Positions 22,505 through 33,839 of a DNA stretch of 64,000 nucleotides are shown piece after piece (position 1 is the first letter of the stretch; every line of letters begins with the position of its first letter). This DNA is from Notamacropus eugenii (Eukaryota > Chordata > Mammalia > Diprotodontia > Macropodidae). The stretch lies in assembly GCF_028372415.1 (NCBI RefSeq), contig NC_092878.1:26139903-26203902 (forward strand). The letters are read 5' to 3'. Below the pieces are notes generated by a model that was given only the letters and a program-made list of their open reading frames with translations, was not told the DNA's origin and did not search any database. The translations under genes were made by a program, and so were the position numbers.

Positions 22505-22760
22505 ATGTACCAGCCTGACCCTATCAGTCCCCTCTTCAAGAAACTTGAGTGGATCTTTGGATAAGGAACCTATCCTAGTGCCTCTAGGATAAAATTTCAA
22601 CCTTTCAGTTTCCCTCTCCAGTCCTGTCTTTCCCAGTCTGGCTCTAGTCTGTTTCACTTTTGAGTCATTTGGTCTTATCTGTAGCACCTTCTGTCCCAAA
22701 CTAGATGACTTGGCTTCTCGTTTTCCTAAAATTCCATTCATCCTGATTATACCCCTTCTA
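22505..22760 (+). mobile_element. L2 LINE fragment
   Basis: 'ctcttcaagaaacttgagtggatc', 'ctctaggataaaatttcaacc' and 'ccagtctggctctagtctg' fit the L2 stretch 'caataaactccagtggctccc...'. Confidence 0.6.
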
Positions 22761-22864
22761 TAAGATGAGTGATGTCCTTAGTTACTTGGGATCTAGCTTT
22801 ATACCCTTGGTCTAAATCCACTCCCGACAGTAAATAACATCTCAGAATATTTTTAAAAAATATT

Positions 22865-23085
22865 TTGGGAAGCGGTGAGAAGGCTCTGAATCTGCGATTT
22901 CATTAAGTGATTTTCCCAGCTTGGGAAACTTGGCATATCATCTGTAGGTTACTGTCTTAGAGAGCTGCCCAGGGCACTGACAGTGACTCGTACCCAGCCA
23001 GTATGTATCAGGGGCAGAGCTTCAAGCCAGATTATTCTGAATCCAAAGCCAGACCTGTGTCTGTTATACTAGGCTGCCTCCCTTG
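22865..23085 (-). mobile_element. tRNA-derived SINE, antisense
   Basis: 'gattttcccagcttgggaaac', 'gtcttagagagctgcccagggc' and 'cagccagtatgtatcaggggc'. Confidence 0.75.
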
Positions 23086-23163
23086 GAATATAGCCAAACA
23101 AAATAAAGCAATGAAATATTTTTGAGCCTCTATCATGTTCAGGGCAATCTGGTAGATAAGCTC

Positions 23164-23208
23164 TGTGTGTGTTTGTGTGCATGTGTGTGCGTGTGTGTGT
23201 GCATGTGA
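23164..23208. repeat. (GT)n-like microsatellite
   Basis: GT run interrupted by TT and CA units. Confidence 0.85.
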
Positions 23209-23245
23209 GACAAAGAAATATGATTCTTTCCCATGAATCAATCTT

Positions 23246-23303
23246 TTGAACTATAGTCAATCCATTAGATTGACTATAGTTCAATAGATTGATTATAGTT
23301 CAG
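23246..23303. repeat. Perfect inverted repeat plus tandem third arm
   Basis: Arms 23246-23262 and 23268-23284 are perfect 17-base complements separated by 'catta'. A third, nearly identical copy of the right arm follows at 23286-23303. No repeat family recognised. Confidence 0.9.
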
Positions 23304-23505
23304 TCGAGTAGATGAGACATAAACACTTGAACATATAAATAATGAATCAAATAGTTTGGCAAATGTCGTAAGGCAGTACATAACAGTACCAAGTGACTAA
23401 TGTATTCCTTGCACCCAAAGCAGGCTCAGAAAGAGAGGAGGGGTTGGACTTGGTGGGCAGGTGTGGGCCCCTTCGGACGTCTGCCAAAGTCAAAAGTCTC
23501 CAAGA

Positions 23506-23755
23506 GACAGCTGGTGATCCAGTGGATAGAGCACTGCTCCTGGAAGCAGGAAGCCCTGAGTTCAAATCTGGCCTCAGACACTAATTATTTCATCCTGGGC
23601 AAGTCGCTTAATCTCTGTTTACCTCAGTTTCCTCATCTGTAAAATGGAAATAATAATAGCATTTACTTCCTGGAATGCTATGAGATCAAATGAGATATTT
23701 ACAAAGTACTAGAATAGTGTCTAACACACAGTAGGTGCTTAATAAATGCATATTC
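23506..23755 (+). mobile_element. MIR/MAR1-type CORE-SINE
   Basis: 'gacagctggtgatccagtggatagagc' to 'cacagtaggtgcttaataaatgc', near full length. Confidence 0.95.
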
Positions 23756-24117
23756 CCTTCTTCTTCCATGAGACCTTAAACCAGGGGTATCTTGATGGAA
23801 ATCTTTGTCCCTATCTACCACAGTGCCTTGTTCATCGTAGAGACTCAAAAAAGCAGTTTACTCAACAAAGGAGAGATCACTGTGAAATGAGGTCATATCT
23901 GGGAGACCTTCATGGAGGAGGGAAAAGAGAAGGAAGATGAATAATGAACAATTTAAGCCCACTAGAATTTGGGGGGAAATGGACAAGAGAAACATTGGGG
24001 GCCTTCTAAATAGTTTCTCAGTCTCTGTGGGAAAGAACCTGAGAACTGCCTTATTTTTTTCGGACAGCCTCCCCATAAACATTTACTGAATACCTTTAGA
24101 GATAAAACTGAGATGGT

Positions 24118-24300
24118 AAGATCACAGGGTTAGATCTGGAAGGTCATCCCATCCATTTTGCAGATGAGGAAACTGAGGCCTAGCAATGTGAAATGACTTG
24201 TACAAGGTCACACAGGCAGTAAATAACAAAGCCAGAATTTTGAAATCAGGTTCTCTGACTAGAATGAAAGCTTGTTCCACTGGACCATGGTGAGCTATGG
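24118..24300 (-). mobile_element. MAR1-type SINE, antisense
   Basis: 'gttagatctggaaggtcatccc', 'gaggaaactgaggcctagc', 'caaggtcacacaggcagtaa' and 'cactggaccatggtgagc'. Confidence 0.85.
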
Positions 24301-24458
24301 CAAGAAGGGACAGGTTCCTATAAACCCAGGGCTAAAGGCAAGCACAGGTGCTTATTCTTCAGTAGAAAAGACTCACACTGGCATTTGACATCTCTGGTTT
24401 AACTAGTTTCTGAGAATTTGCTTACATTGGTCTTTATAATCTAGAGTAGTTCCTGGAT

Positions 24459-24596
24459 CAGGGGTGGGGAACCTGCAGCCTCGAGGCCACATGTGGCCCG
24501 CTTAGGTCCTCAGGTGCTAATCTTTCCATCAAAGGTCCTGATTTTAGGACCTAGAGGGTCACCTATGGCCTCAAGGCCACAGATTCCCCACCTCTG
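24459..24596. mobile_element. Foldback hAT MITE, shortened centre
   Basis: 'caggggtggggaacctgcag' at the left and 'agattccccacctctg' at the right are inverted termini. The arms hold 'gaggccacatgtggcc' and 'ctagagggtcacctatggcc'. Confidence 0.85.
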
Positions 24597-24604
24597 CTGT
24601 AGAA

Positions 24605-24805
24605 TAAGGGTGCTTCTTCGTTATTTTTGTCATGGACCCTTCTAGCTGTCTGTAAATTCTTTGAACCCCATCTCTGAATCATGTTTTCAAATGCATGGAA
24701 TCAAAAACATAGGATTACAACAGAAACCAAATATATCAAAATAAAGATGTAATTTTTTTCTATGTACATCTATCTGGTGGTACTTGAACCCCAGATCAAA
24801 AGCCC
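24605..24805. mobile_element. Second hAT-like MITE family
   Basis: 'gtcatggacccttctagctg', 'aaatgcatggaatcaaaaacatagg' and 'ggattacaacagaaacc' are shared with 60868-61068 ('gaggattacaaagaaa', 'catggaccccttgaag'). Termini are worn. 24806-25589 has only a TA/CA-rich tract. Confidence 0.5.
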
Positions 24806-25336
24806 CTGCTTTAGACTAAAACTAACTAAAACACAACCTTGGCATTTTATCAAATCTTTGCTCAAAGGAACCTCTCTGCTTTCTCTCTCCTTCTTTCTTT
24901 CTTGCATGAAGTATACGGTTCCGTTTGGAGCATTGTAATTGTACCCACCAAAGTCTCATCTCATCTTGAAGCATCAGACCAGGTTGTCTTGTTCATGGAA
25001 TACACAGCACTAACTGAAACTTTTAGAGCTGTGGCAAACCTTAGACATCATCTGATCTAAACTCATTTTCTAGAAGACAAACCAAGGCCTAAAGTCAAGC
25101 CAGGACTAGACAAGGTTCAATAAAATCTACCCTTGGCCAAACTACCCCATCCACTAGGGTTTACATAATCAAAGCAACATGACCAAAAAAGACACCATGA
25201 CATGTTAATAAGAGTAACCTTAGGCCTCTCTGGCAAAATGCTGGCACAGTTGGTCAAATACAGGCCAGTTGGCAACCCTATCCACTGTTGTTCATAATGT
25301 TCCAATTAAGCAGATTTCTTAGGTTTCCCCTCCAAA

Positions 25337-25433
25337 CACATATGCAAATATATGTATGTGTGTATGCACATATGTACATGAACATGTATGTACATATATA
25401 CATATGTGCACATATACACATATGTATATATCT
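25337..25433. repeat. AT/GT low-complexity tract
   Basis: Alternating ATATGTAC-type motifs. Confidence 0.8.
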
Positions 25434-25589
25434 CAATATCTCAAAGACAAGAATTATTTAATTCCCTTCATCTAGCACAGTGTCTTGCATATAATCATGA
25501 CTTGATAAATGCTGAATCAAATTTAACTAGTCCAAAAGGATCTTTTCCCCAATTCTTACTAATTTATAAGTTGAGAGGATGGGAAAGAG

Positions 25590-25852
25590 AGGGTTAGGGT
25601 TGTTGTTGTTGAGTCATGTCCAACTTTCTGTGACCCCATTTGAGATTTTCTTGGCAAAGATATTGGAGTGGTTTGCTATTTCCTTCTCTAGTTTATTTTA
25701 TAGATGAGGAAACTGAGGCAAACAGGGTTGTGACTTGCCCAGGGTCACACAGCTAGGAAGTGTCTGAGGCTGGATTTGAACTCAGGGAGATTAGTCTTCC
25801 TGAATCCAGGCCCAATGCTCTATACTCTATGGTGCCACCTAGCTGCCCAGGG
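25590..25852 (-). mobile_element. Long marsupial SINE with RTE-like tail, antisense
   Basis: 'gttgttgttgttgagtcatgtcc', 'gaccccatttgagattttcttggc' and 'ggtgccacctagctgccc'. Confidence 0.95.
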
Positions 25853-25874
25853 GAGATGGAACATGTCACAAGAT

Positions 25875-26070
25875 AACAGAACTAGGAAAAAACCCTCAGA
25901 AGTCATCTAGGTCACCTCCCCAACTCACACACTAGACTGGGAAACTAAGGCACAGGAGATTAAGTGATTTGCCCCAGGTCATAAATGTCAGAGACAGGAT
26001 TTGAACTCATGTCCTCCAACTAGAGAAAACAGTACAAAGATTCTTTTCCCTAAACTACATTGCCTTTCAA
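25875..26070 (-). mobile_element. MAR1-type SINE, antisense
   Basis: 'accctcagaagtcatctagg', 'gactgggaaactaaggcacagg' and 'ggatttgaactcatgtcctcc'. Confidence 0.8.
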
Positions 26071-26089
26071 AAAAAGAGCCTCCTGTGCA

Positions 26090-26150
26090 TCCCCCATAGC
26101 TCTCAGAACTGTGCTGGGGAAACCATAGGCGCTTAATAAATATTTATTTA
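26090..26150 (+). mobile_element. L2 LINE 3' tail
   Basis: 'gaaaccataggcgcttaataaatatt'. Confidence 0.55.
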
Positions 26151-26267
26151 AAAAATGAATGAAAAAACAAACAATTGAATTAACTCATCTCTGCTGAAAG
26201 GAGCTTATTTACTTGGTGAGGTATCAGAGGATCTGACAGTCATTAATAGGAAGGATTGGAAAGTAAA

Positions 26268-26508
26268 GCAGCTAGGTGGTACAGTGGATGGGGCACTGGG
26301 CCTGAAGTCAGGAGTTCAAATCCAGCCTCAAACACTTATGATCTGTGTGATCCTGGGCAAGTCACTTAGCCCTGTTTGCCTCAGTTTCCTCCTTTGTAAA
26401 AAGAGCGGGAGAAGGAAGTGGCAAACCACTCCAGTATCTTTGTCAAGAAAACCCCAGAAGGAGTCACAAAGAGTTGAACATGACTGAAAAACTACTGAAC
26501 GATAGGAC
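26268..26508 (+). mobile_element. Long marsupial SINE with RTE-like tail
   Basis: 'gcagctaggtggtacagtgg' to 'gagttgaacatgactgaa', near full length. The 67-codon plus-strand frame here is SINE-derived. 26509-26929 is unassigned. Confidence 0.95.
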
Positions 26509-26929
26509 GGTAAGAAGACAGAAAAAATCAGCCATCTTTTTGAGCAAGTGCCTTAATTCCCCAGTTCTTTTCCTGCAAGAATATGCAGAAGAGAAGCTTA
26601 GGTACCTGGAGTACCTCTAACCTTACTGGATCCAGCTGCAAGAGGCAGATAAGCTGAGAGAAAGCAGTCATGTTGGTGCAGGTCCCAGAGACCTCCTGCC
26701 CAACCACACCCTACGTTCAGCAAGGTAGTACATGGCAGCTCTCTAGTGTCTCTAGTTCATGGTTCCCAGCTGAAAATGAAGCAAAAACCTATCTAAGTTC
26801 CCTATTTCAATACGTTCCATTCTCATCTACACCTTATAAAACTCTGCAAGTGTAATCATTATTCCACATGTTGGAATGCCCCCTTTCACCCAGAAGGCCT
26901 TAGGAAATGGTGAGATTAGCCCGGTGAAA

Positions 26930-27071
26930 TGAAAAGAGGGTTAGACTTGGTCAGAGGACCTTGGTTTAAATTCCCTTCTCTGACAGTATCTATATGGCTA
27001 TGAACAAATAATTTAAACTCTCTGGGCCTCAGTTTCTGAGGGAGTTGGATTAATTGACCTCTAAGGTGTTT
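26930..27071 (+). mobile_element. MAR1-type SINE split by hAT
   Basis: 'gttagacttggtcagaggacc', 'ctctctgggcctcagtttc' and 'gacctctaaggtg'. The remaining 3' end 'tactaattctatgatc' is at 27280-27297. Confidence 0.85.
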
Positions 27072-27274
27072 CAGGGGTGGAAAACCTTTGGCCTAGAGGT
27101 CACCTGCGGCCCTTGAGGTTCTCAAGTGCAGCCCTTTGACTGAGTCCACATTTTACAGAATAAATCCTTTTATTAGAGGGATTTTTTTCTGTGAAGTTTG
27201 GATTCAGTGAAAGGGTTGCACTTGAGGACCTAGAGGGTCACATGTGGCCTCGAGGCTGCAGGTTCCCCACCCTG
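27072..27274. mobile_element. Foldback hAT MITE, full length
   Basis: Starts 'caggggtggaaaacc' and ends 'ggttccccaccctg'. The two arms are almost complementary over the whole length, with the hairpin centre at 'taaatccttttattagagggattt' near 27162-27185. Confidence 0.9.
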
Positions 27275-27334
27275 TTTCAGTACTAATTCTATGATCTCTC
27301 AGAGGAATTCTAATTTCACTTAAAAACTCAAATT

Positions 27335-27690
27335 ATCCCTGAAGGGAAAATTCACAGAATTCCAGAATTTTAAGATTTAGAAGACACTCCAGGAGTCATC
27401 TAGTCCAGCCCATCCATGAAAGGAATCCCCACTGTAACCTACACAACACGTAGACATCAGTCCTCCTCTTGAAGAGCTCTGAGGAGGAGAAATTCACCAT
27501 TTCTCCAGGCATTCCATTTGAGGACAACTGAACTACTGGGGCGTTTTTCAATCCTAAATCTGTCTTTGCAATTTCTACATGTGGTTGCTGGTTCTGGCCT
27601 CTGGGACCAAATAGAACAAGTGTCATCCTTCTAACTTTTCAAATATTTGAAGGCAGCTATCAGCTCCGCCTCCCACCCCCACCCCCAAGA
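27335..27690 (-). mobile_element. CR1/L3 LINE 3' fragment, antisense
   Basis: Plus-strand text is the complement of the CR1/L3 end: 'gagtcatctagtccagccc', 'ctcctcttgaagagctctgagg', 'cctaaatctgtctttgcaatttc', 'ctggttctggcctctggg' and 'caaatatttgaaggcagctatc'. Confidence 0.75.
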
Positions 27691-27844
27691 AAAAGAAGGT
27701 CATCATCACTGAGGTCTTAGTTATGACCATACATGTGGGTTACCTTTAGGATTTGAGGTTGTGTTCATCTCCCTGAATCACTGATCTCATATTCAACTAA
27801 GTAATTCAGCTTCAGCAGGGTTGAAAATCTTATCCTTAAAAGAT

Positions 27845-28020
27845 TATGGTTTCATGGGATCCTAGATGCAGAAGGCACTTAGAGAGGGTTCTACGTATTA
27901 CAAATGAGGAAACTTAGGCACTGAGAAGTTAAGTGAATTACCCAGGGTTACACAGTTTGGAAATATCTAAAGGGGAATTCAAACTCAAGTCTGACTCCAG
28001 GTCCATATTGGGATAGCCAT
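27845..28020 (-). mobile_element. MAR1-type SINE, antisense
   Basis: 'caaatgaggaaacttaggcac', 'acccagggttacacagtttgg' and 'caagtctgactccagg'. Confidence 0.8.
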
Positions 28021-28109
28021 ATCAACTCCACCTGTAGCCTCAAGAGCACAAGCTCTGATGGACAGGTGATTTGCCCAGAGGCCCCCAGCTGCTAAGTCTC
28101 TGAGATAGG

Positions 28110-28275
28110 ATTCATAGAAGACCTCTGAGACTATACAGTTCAACCACATTTCATTTTACAGATAAGGAAACTGAGTCTCAGAGAGGTTAATTCACTTGCC
28201 CAAGAACACACAGTTAGCAAACATCAGGGGAGAGATTTGCATCCATCCCTACTGGACTCCAAAGTTCTACACTGA
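28110..28275 (-). mobile_element. MAR1-type SINE, antisense
   Basis: 'cattttacagataaggaaactgagtctcagagagg' and 'cttgcccaagaacacacagttagc'. Confidence 0.8.
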
Positions 28276-28374
28276 TATTTTTGATGAGCAAGGGCTGTTT
28301 TCAAAGGAATTCCCTCGCTGACACTAGTCCAGCAACAAGCTAATTATGGCCATCACAGCTTTTTTTTTTAAGTG

Positions 28375-28458
28375 TAATCAGACCCAGGGTCACACAACTA
28401 GAAAGTGTCTGAGATCAGATTTGAACTCAGGTCCTCCTGACTCCAGGACCAGTGCTCT
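28375..28458 (-). mobile_element. SINE fragment, antisense
   Basis: 'cccagggtcacacaactagaaag' to 'ctccaggaccagtgctc'. Confidence 0.8.
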
Positions 28459-28469
28459 CGTCTCCCTGC

Positions 28470-29145
28470 TGGGAAATCTTTGCCATACAGGTGGACTATT
28501 GCAAGTCTTCTGGTTGGTCTCCCTGCCTCAAGTCTTTCCCTGCTCCAGCCCTTCTTATATTCAGCTGTCAAATCTATCTTAATAAACCAAGGTCTGATCT
28601 TGTTACTCCCCCAATCCCTTATTCAATAAATTATAGTACTTCCCTATTTTCCAGGATCAAGCATAAATTCCTCTGTTTGACATCTAAAGTCCTTTATAAC
28701 CCAGTCCTTTTTTTCAACCTTTCTAGTCTTCTCATACATTATTTTCCTCCATGTAACATGCAATCCAGGCTCTTTGTTGTTCCTTGAACACATGGCACTC
28801 CGTCTCTTGTCTCTAAGGATTTTCATTGGTGGTCCCTCATCTGCCTGGACTGCTCTTACTCCCCACCTCCATCTCCTGACTTCCTTCAAGTTCCAAATAA
28901 AATCCCATTCTCGACATGAAGCATTTCCCAGTCCCCCTTCATGCTACCACCTTCCTCTGTTGATTATCTCAAATTTATCCCATATATAGCTTGTTTGTAT
29001 ATAGTTGTTCACATCTTGTATTCCCAATTAAATTGTGAGCACCTTAGAGAGCAGGGACCATCTTTTGCCTTTCATTGTATCTCCAGAGCTTAGTACCACA
29101 CCTGGTATATAGTAGGTGCTTAATAAGTGTTTGTTGACAGCTTTG
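28470..29145 (+). mobile_element. L2 LINE, 3' portion
   Basis: 'tggactattgcaagtcttctggttggtctccctgcc' (the L2 'LDYCN.LLVGLP' region), 'ggatcaagcataaattcctctg', 'gtggtccctcatctgcctgg', 'aattgtgagcaccttagagagcagggacc' and 'tagtaggtgcttaataagtg'. Confidence 0.9.
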
Positions 29146-29149
29146 ATTT

Positions 29150-30012
29150 GACAACTGCCTCACTTACCACAAGGGGAAAGAAATTCCAGATGTGAGGGGA
29201 AGCATTTTTGCCTCTGGCACAGACTTTCATTAAGTTGGTATGGGTTGAGCAGAGCCTTGGGGGATGCCTGGTCTATATAAATGTCCTGGTTAAGAATCTC
29301 TTATGGAGACTTCTGACTTTGACAGACATCCAATGGTGAACATACGTCCATCAAATCTAATCCCTTCCTTTCTTTCTGAGGCTGCCCTGGGGGAAAGGAG
29401 AATCTACTTATTTCTTCTTAGACAAGCAGATGAAAACATGGGCAAGTATAGTCAGGCTGAGTACAGAAGTCATTCCAGAGAACAAAACAATGGAAAAAAA
29501 CTTCCCCCTCTTCCCTCCTGCCCCCAAACACATAGAATTCCTACTCACAACCCGACTTTGCAGAATCGTTTGGACAAGATCTCCATCTCTGAAGGGAAAG
29601 CTGCTTGGAGTACAGCTCTAAATGCTTGCGGGGAAAAAAATGGAAACAAAAATAAAAAGCTTTCTCTTTTTCCCTCCCCCACCGCTAACTTCATTTTTCC
29701 CTTAAAAAAAGGAAAGACTTGAAATTTTTCATTTTTTCTAGATTGATGAATAAAATATTTAAAATAAGGTATTCCTGTAGGGGTCCCTATCTTTTGCCCC
29801 TCCCTTCCATTTCCCACTCCTAATATAAAATTCAATAGGAAAGTGTCAATATAAAACTTTCTATAGTAATCAGGATATCTGGACCAGACTTTACTTCCAT
29901 TGTCCAAAGTTACAAAATGGCTCAGGTAAAATAAACTATTTGAGAATTTAAGCCGATTACCACTTCTAAGTACAGAAAAAGAAAGATACAATACTTTAAT
30001 AAGAAAACAATA
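29150..30012. other. Unassigned stretch
   Basis: No repeat or gene recognised. It holds a TATA-box-like string (ctatataaat, 29272-29281) without supporting promoter context, and overlapping antisense frames of 139 and 182 codons that lack domains. Confidence 0.45.
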
Positions 30013-30108
30013 ACGTTTATATATAGCATTTACTATATATGTGTGTATACATACGTATATATTATAAATATACATATATATAAAAACATACATATATACT
30101 ATATATAA
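30013..30108. repeat. AT-rich low-complexity tract
   Basis: TATA/CATA alternations. Confidence 0.85.
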
Positions 30109-30348
30109 GCACTGGCAAGCACTGTGCTAAGCACTTTACAAATATTCTCTCATTTGATCCTCATAACAACCGTGGGAGGTAGGTGTGGTTATCATCCTCA
30201 TTTTACAGATGAGGAAATTGATGCAGGTGGAGATTAAGTGATTTGGCCAAGTTCATAAAGCTAGTAAATGTTTGAGACTGGATTTGAACTCGAGTCTTCC
30301 TGAATCCAGGTCCAGTGCTCTATCCAGTGCCATCTAGCTGCCTATGAG
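30109..30348 (-). mobile_element. MIR SINE, antisense
   Basis: 'gcactgtgctaagcactttac', 'cattttacagatgaggaaattg', 'ggatttgaactcgagtcttcc' and 'gccatctagctgcc'. Confidence 0.95.
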
Positions 30349-30414
30349 AATGCCTATAAGAAATGGGAATCATTTTGTGGTCAGTCATTTAGTTTGCTGC
30401 AAATCTGGGCCAGA

Positions 30415-32757
30415 AAACTATCAGCATAATTGACCATATCAATAACAAAACCAACAGAAATCATATGATTATCTCAATAGATGCAGAAAAAGCATTTGAC
30501 AAAATTCAGCACCCATTCTTATTAAAAACACTAGAGCACACAGAAATAAATGGAGCTTACCTGGAAATAAGTAATATTTATCTAAAATCATCAGCAAACA
30601 TTATCTGTAATGGGAATAAACTAGAAGCTCTCTCAATACAACCGGGGTGAAGCAAGGATGCCTATTATTACCTCTATTATTGAATATTGTACTAGAAATA
30701 TTAGCTATGGCAATAAGAGAAGAAAAAGAAATTAAAGGAATCAGAATAGGCAATGAGGACACAAAACTATCATTCTGCACAGATGATATGATGTTATATC
30801 TTAGATATAAGATCATCTTAGAAAATCCTAGAGAAACATCTAAAACATTACTTGAAATTATTAACAATTTTAGCAGAGTTGCAGGATATAAAATAAACTC
30901 ACATAAATCATCAACATTTCTATATATTACCAACAAAGTCCAGCAGCAAGAGATAAAAAGAGAAATTCCATTTAAAACAACTGTAAATATAATACTTGAG
31001 AGTATACCTGCCAAGACAAACCCAGGAACTATATGAACATAGCTGTAAAACACTTTTCATACAAATAAAGTCAGATCTAAATAACTGGAAATATGAATTG
31101 CTGATGGGTAGACTCAGACAACATAATAAAAATGACAATTCTACCTAAATTAAATCTATTTCTTCAGTGCCAAACAAACTATCAAAAATTATTGTATAGA
31201 GCTAGAAAAAGTAATAAAATTTATCTGGAAGAGCAAAAGCTTAAGGACATCAAGGGAATAAATGAAAAAAATGCAAAAGAAGGTGGTCTAGACATAACAG
31301 ACCTTAAATTGTATTATAAAATGATAATTATCAAAACAATCTGGTACTGGTTAAGAAATAGAACAGTGGATCAATGGAATAGATTAGGTACAAATTACTG
31401 TATAGTAGAAGACCATAGTAATCTACTATATGATAAACCAAATAGCCAAGCTTTTGGAAGAAAACTCATTCTTTCACAAAAATTACTGGGAAAACTGGAA
31501 AACAGTATGGCAGAAACTAGGTATAGACCAATATTTCACACTATAAACCAAGCTAAGGTCAAACAGGTACATGATTTACACATAGAAGGTGATACCATAA
31601 GCAAATAAGAGGGCATAGAATAGTTTCTCTGTGAGATTTATGAATAAGGGAAGAATGGGGGACCAAATAGGAGATAGTGAGCATTACAAAATGTAAAATT
31701 TTTTATTGTATTTTTTTGTATAAAAATGAAATTCTTTTGTATAAAAATTTTTATACTATAAAAATGAGACAGTTCTTTGCATAAACAAAAGCAATGCAAC
31801 CAATGTTATAAAGAAAGTAGAAAACTTGGGGGAAGGGATTTGCAACAAGAATCTCTGGCAAAGGTCTCATTTCCAAATATATAGAGAACTGAGTCAAATA
31901 TATATATATATATATATATAATTATAAAAATGCAAATCATTTTCCAATTGATGATTGAACAGGCAGTTTTCAGACAAAGAAATCAAAGCTATCTATAGCT
32001 ATATGAAAAAGTGCTCTAAGTCACTATTAATTATAGAAATGCAAATTAAAGCAGCTCTGAGGTACCACATCATACCTAATATGATAAAAAAGAAAAATGT
32101 TGAATGTTGGAGAGGATATGAGGAAACTGGGACACTGATGCACTGTTGGTGGAGTTGTGAACTGATCCCACCATTCTGGAGAGCAATTTGGAGCTATATT
32201 CAAAGGACTATAAAAATATGTATACCCTTTGATTCAGTAATACCCTGGTAGATCTATATCCCAAAGGCATCCAAAAACAGGGAGAAAAGACCTATTTGTA
32301 CAAAAATATTTATAGCAACTCTTTTTGTAGTAGCTAAAAATTAAAAATCAAAGGGATGCCCATCAATTGGAAAATGGCTAAACAAGATGTGGTATATGAT
32401 TGTAACAGAATATTATTCTGCTATAAGAAATGACAAGCAGGATGATTTCAGAAAAACCTGGAAAGATTTACATGAACTAATGCATAGCGATTCAAGACAA
32501 TCCTAAAAGACTAATGATGAAGCATACTATCCACTTCCAGAGAAAGAGCTGATATTGACTAAATAGAGTACTTTCTTTTATTTTTTCTCTCATTCAAGTC
32601 TTCCTGTACAAAATGACTAATTTAGAGATGTTTTACACAAATGTATGTGTATAACCTATATCTGATTGCTTACTGTCTCAGGCAAAGTAGAGAGGAAGGG
32701 ATAGAATTTGAAACTCAAAATTTTAAATAAAAATGTTTTAAAATAAAAACATTTTAA
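30415..32757 (+). mobile_element. L1 LINE, 5'-truncated, with ORF2 relic and 3' UTR
   Basis: A 2.3 kb L1 copy beginning inside the ORF2 reverse transcriptase and ending in an A-rich tail (32725-32760). The 3' UTR is of the 'aacctatatctgattgcttactg' type (32655-32680). The internal region 31620-31950 is AT-rich with a (TA)n tract at 31898-31921. It is the best preserved coding relic in the window. Confidence 0.9.
30440..32505 (+). pseudogene. L1 ORF2 protein relic (reverse transcriptase C-terminal half)
   Basis: ORF2 of L1 encodes endonuclease and reverse transcriptase for retrotransposition; only the second half is here. In order: 'IISIDAEKAFDKIQHPFLL' (30468-30524), a frameshift near 30648, 'VKQGCLLLPLLLNIVLEILA' (about 30646-30708), 'GNEDTKLSFCTDDMMLYL' (about 30750-30805) and 'INNFSRVAGYKINSHKS' (about 30862-30912). 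A gap and frameshift at about 31036-31132 follow. Then come 'GGLDITDLKLYYKMIIIKT' (about 31282-31340), 'DQWNRLGTNY', 'MNRQFSDKEIKA' (31955), 'RYHIIPNMIKKKNVECWRGY' (about 32060-32120) and 'GTLMHCWWSCELIPPFW' (32128-32178). A decayed end runs to about 32505. The catalytic FADD motif has become CTDD, and at least three frames are needed, so it is inactive. Confidence 0.9.
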
Positions 32758-32761
32758 AAAT

Positions 32762-32797
32762 TATCTCATTTGCTAGGACCTTGTAGATCATCTATTC
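32762..32797 (-). mobile_element. SINE fragment next to hAT insertion
   Basis: 'gctaggaccttgtagatcatctattc' fits the start of an antisense MAR1-type SINE. Confidence 0.45.
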
Positions 32798-32985
32798 CAG
32801 AAATGGGGAACCTACAGCCTGAAGACCACATGTGGTCCTCTAAGTCCTCAAGTGTGCCCCTTTGATTGAATCTGAACTTCACAGAACAAATCTCCTTAAT
32901 AAAAGGATTTGTTCTGGAAGACTTGGACTCACTCAAAAGGACCAAGAAGGCCACATGTGGCCTCAAGACCACAAGTTACCCCCCG
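32798..32985. mobile_element. Foldback hAT MITE
   Basis: 'aaatggggaacctacagcc' at the left and 'caagttaccccccg' at the right. The centre 'caaatctccttaataaaaggatttgttc' forms the hairpin turn. Confidence 0.85.
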
Positions 32986-32999
32986 ATAAGGTTACAGCA

Positions 33000-33470
33000 A
33001 GAAGAGGGAGCTGAACAGAGACAACAATATGTACTGCTTTGAGAATCTGATCCTGGTGACCTGAGAAGTGACTCTTAATACACTCCAGAGACCTCGGTAT
33101 CCTTTCTTTCCTACAAAGTGCATGTACCACATATGCTTTGTGGCAACTACCAATACTTGTGGGACAGTAAAAAGGAGTCTGTTGAAAATGAATGGTCAAA
33201 ATTACAAAAAACCAGCATGGCCCTAAAGACGAAATATAAAATGATACCTCCCCACCATTCCTTAATAGAGGTGAAGGTCCAAGGGTATGGACCATTGCAT
33301 ATATTGTCAGATGTTTATCTTTGCATTCCTCATTTTTGCTAATTGTTTTTCTTTTCTTAAGAAAAATTATGATATAGAATAACTCTTTGGAATAGAGAGA
33401 ATGAGAGGAGGAAATTATGCGATGTAAAACAAAAAGAGTATCAATAAACATTTATTTTTTAAAAAGAAAG
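33000..33470 (+). mobile_element. L1 3' UTR copy, second tail type
   Basis: 'ccaagggtatggaccattgcatatattgtcag' (33268-33310), 'tttttgctaattgtttttc', 'ggaaattatgcgatgtaaaac' and the A-rich end 'tatcaataaacatttatttt' (33437-33470). The same type occurs at 20440 (plus) and at 46.1, 52.5 and 53.3 kb (minus). Confidence 0.65.
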
Positions 33471-33514
33471 AAAAGATCCCCATGCCCATAAGTCAGAAGA
33501 CCTGGTTCAGATTC

Positions 33515-33720
33515 CTGGCTCGGCTCGTGTTGCTGATAAGTGACCAAGGAAGGATTTGAACTCTAGTCCTCTGACTCCAAATCCAGGACTTTTCCCACTG
33601 TGATCCACTATATTCACATTGGTTAGTAGTGAACATATTCATCTAAGATTCCAAAAACAACATGTTGCATCATAGAGATAATATTTGTAAAATGCTTTGC
33701 AAGTATAGTTATTATATTAT
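33515..33720 (-). mobile_element. Decayed SINE pieces
   Basis: 33550-33610 ('ggatttgaactctagtcctctg') is antisense. 33660-33705 ('gagataatatttgtaaaatgctttgc') is a sense SINE end. Confidence 0.55.
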
Positions 33721-33839
33721 ATATTATAATATATAACATTATGTTATGTATTATACATTCTAGTTATTATTATAGAATCAATGGATCAGGGCAAAAAGCC
33801 CAATACTATATAAATACTTTTGGGACCTATCTGACACTT

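Noticed and set aside
29272..29281. TATA-box-like string
   Set aside because: Single motif in AT-rich DNA without initiator, CpG or downstream exon evidence.
29545..30093. 182-codon minus-strand frame
   Set aside because: Starts in a TA-rich low-complexity tract and overlaps a 139-codon plus-strand frame. No domain seen.
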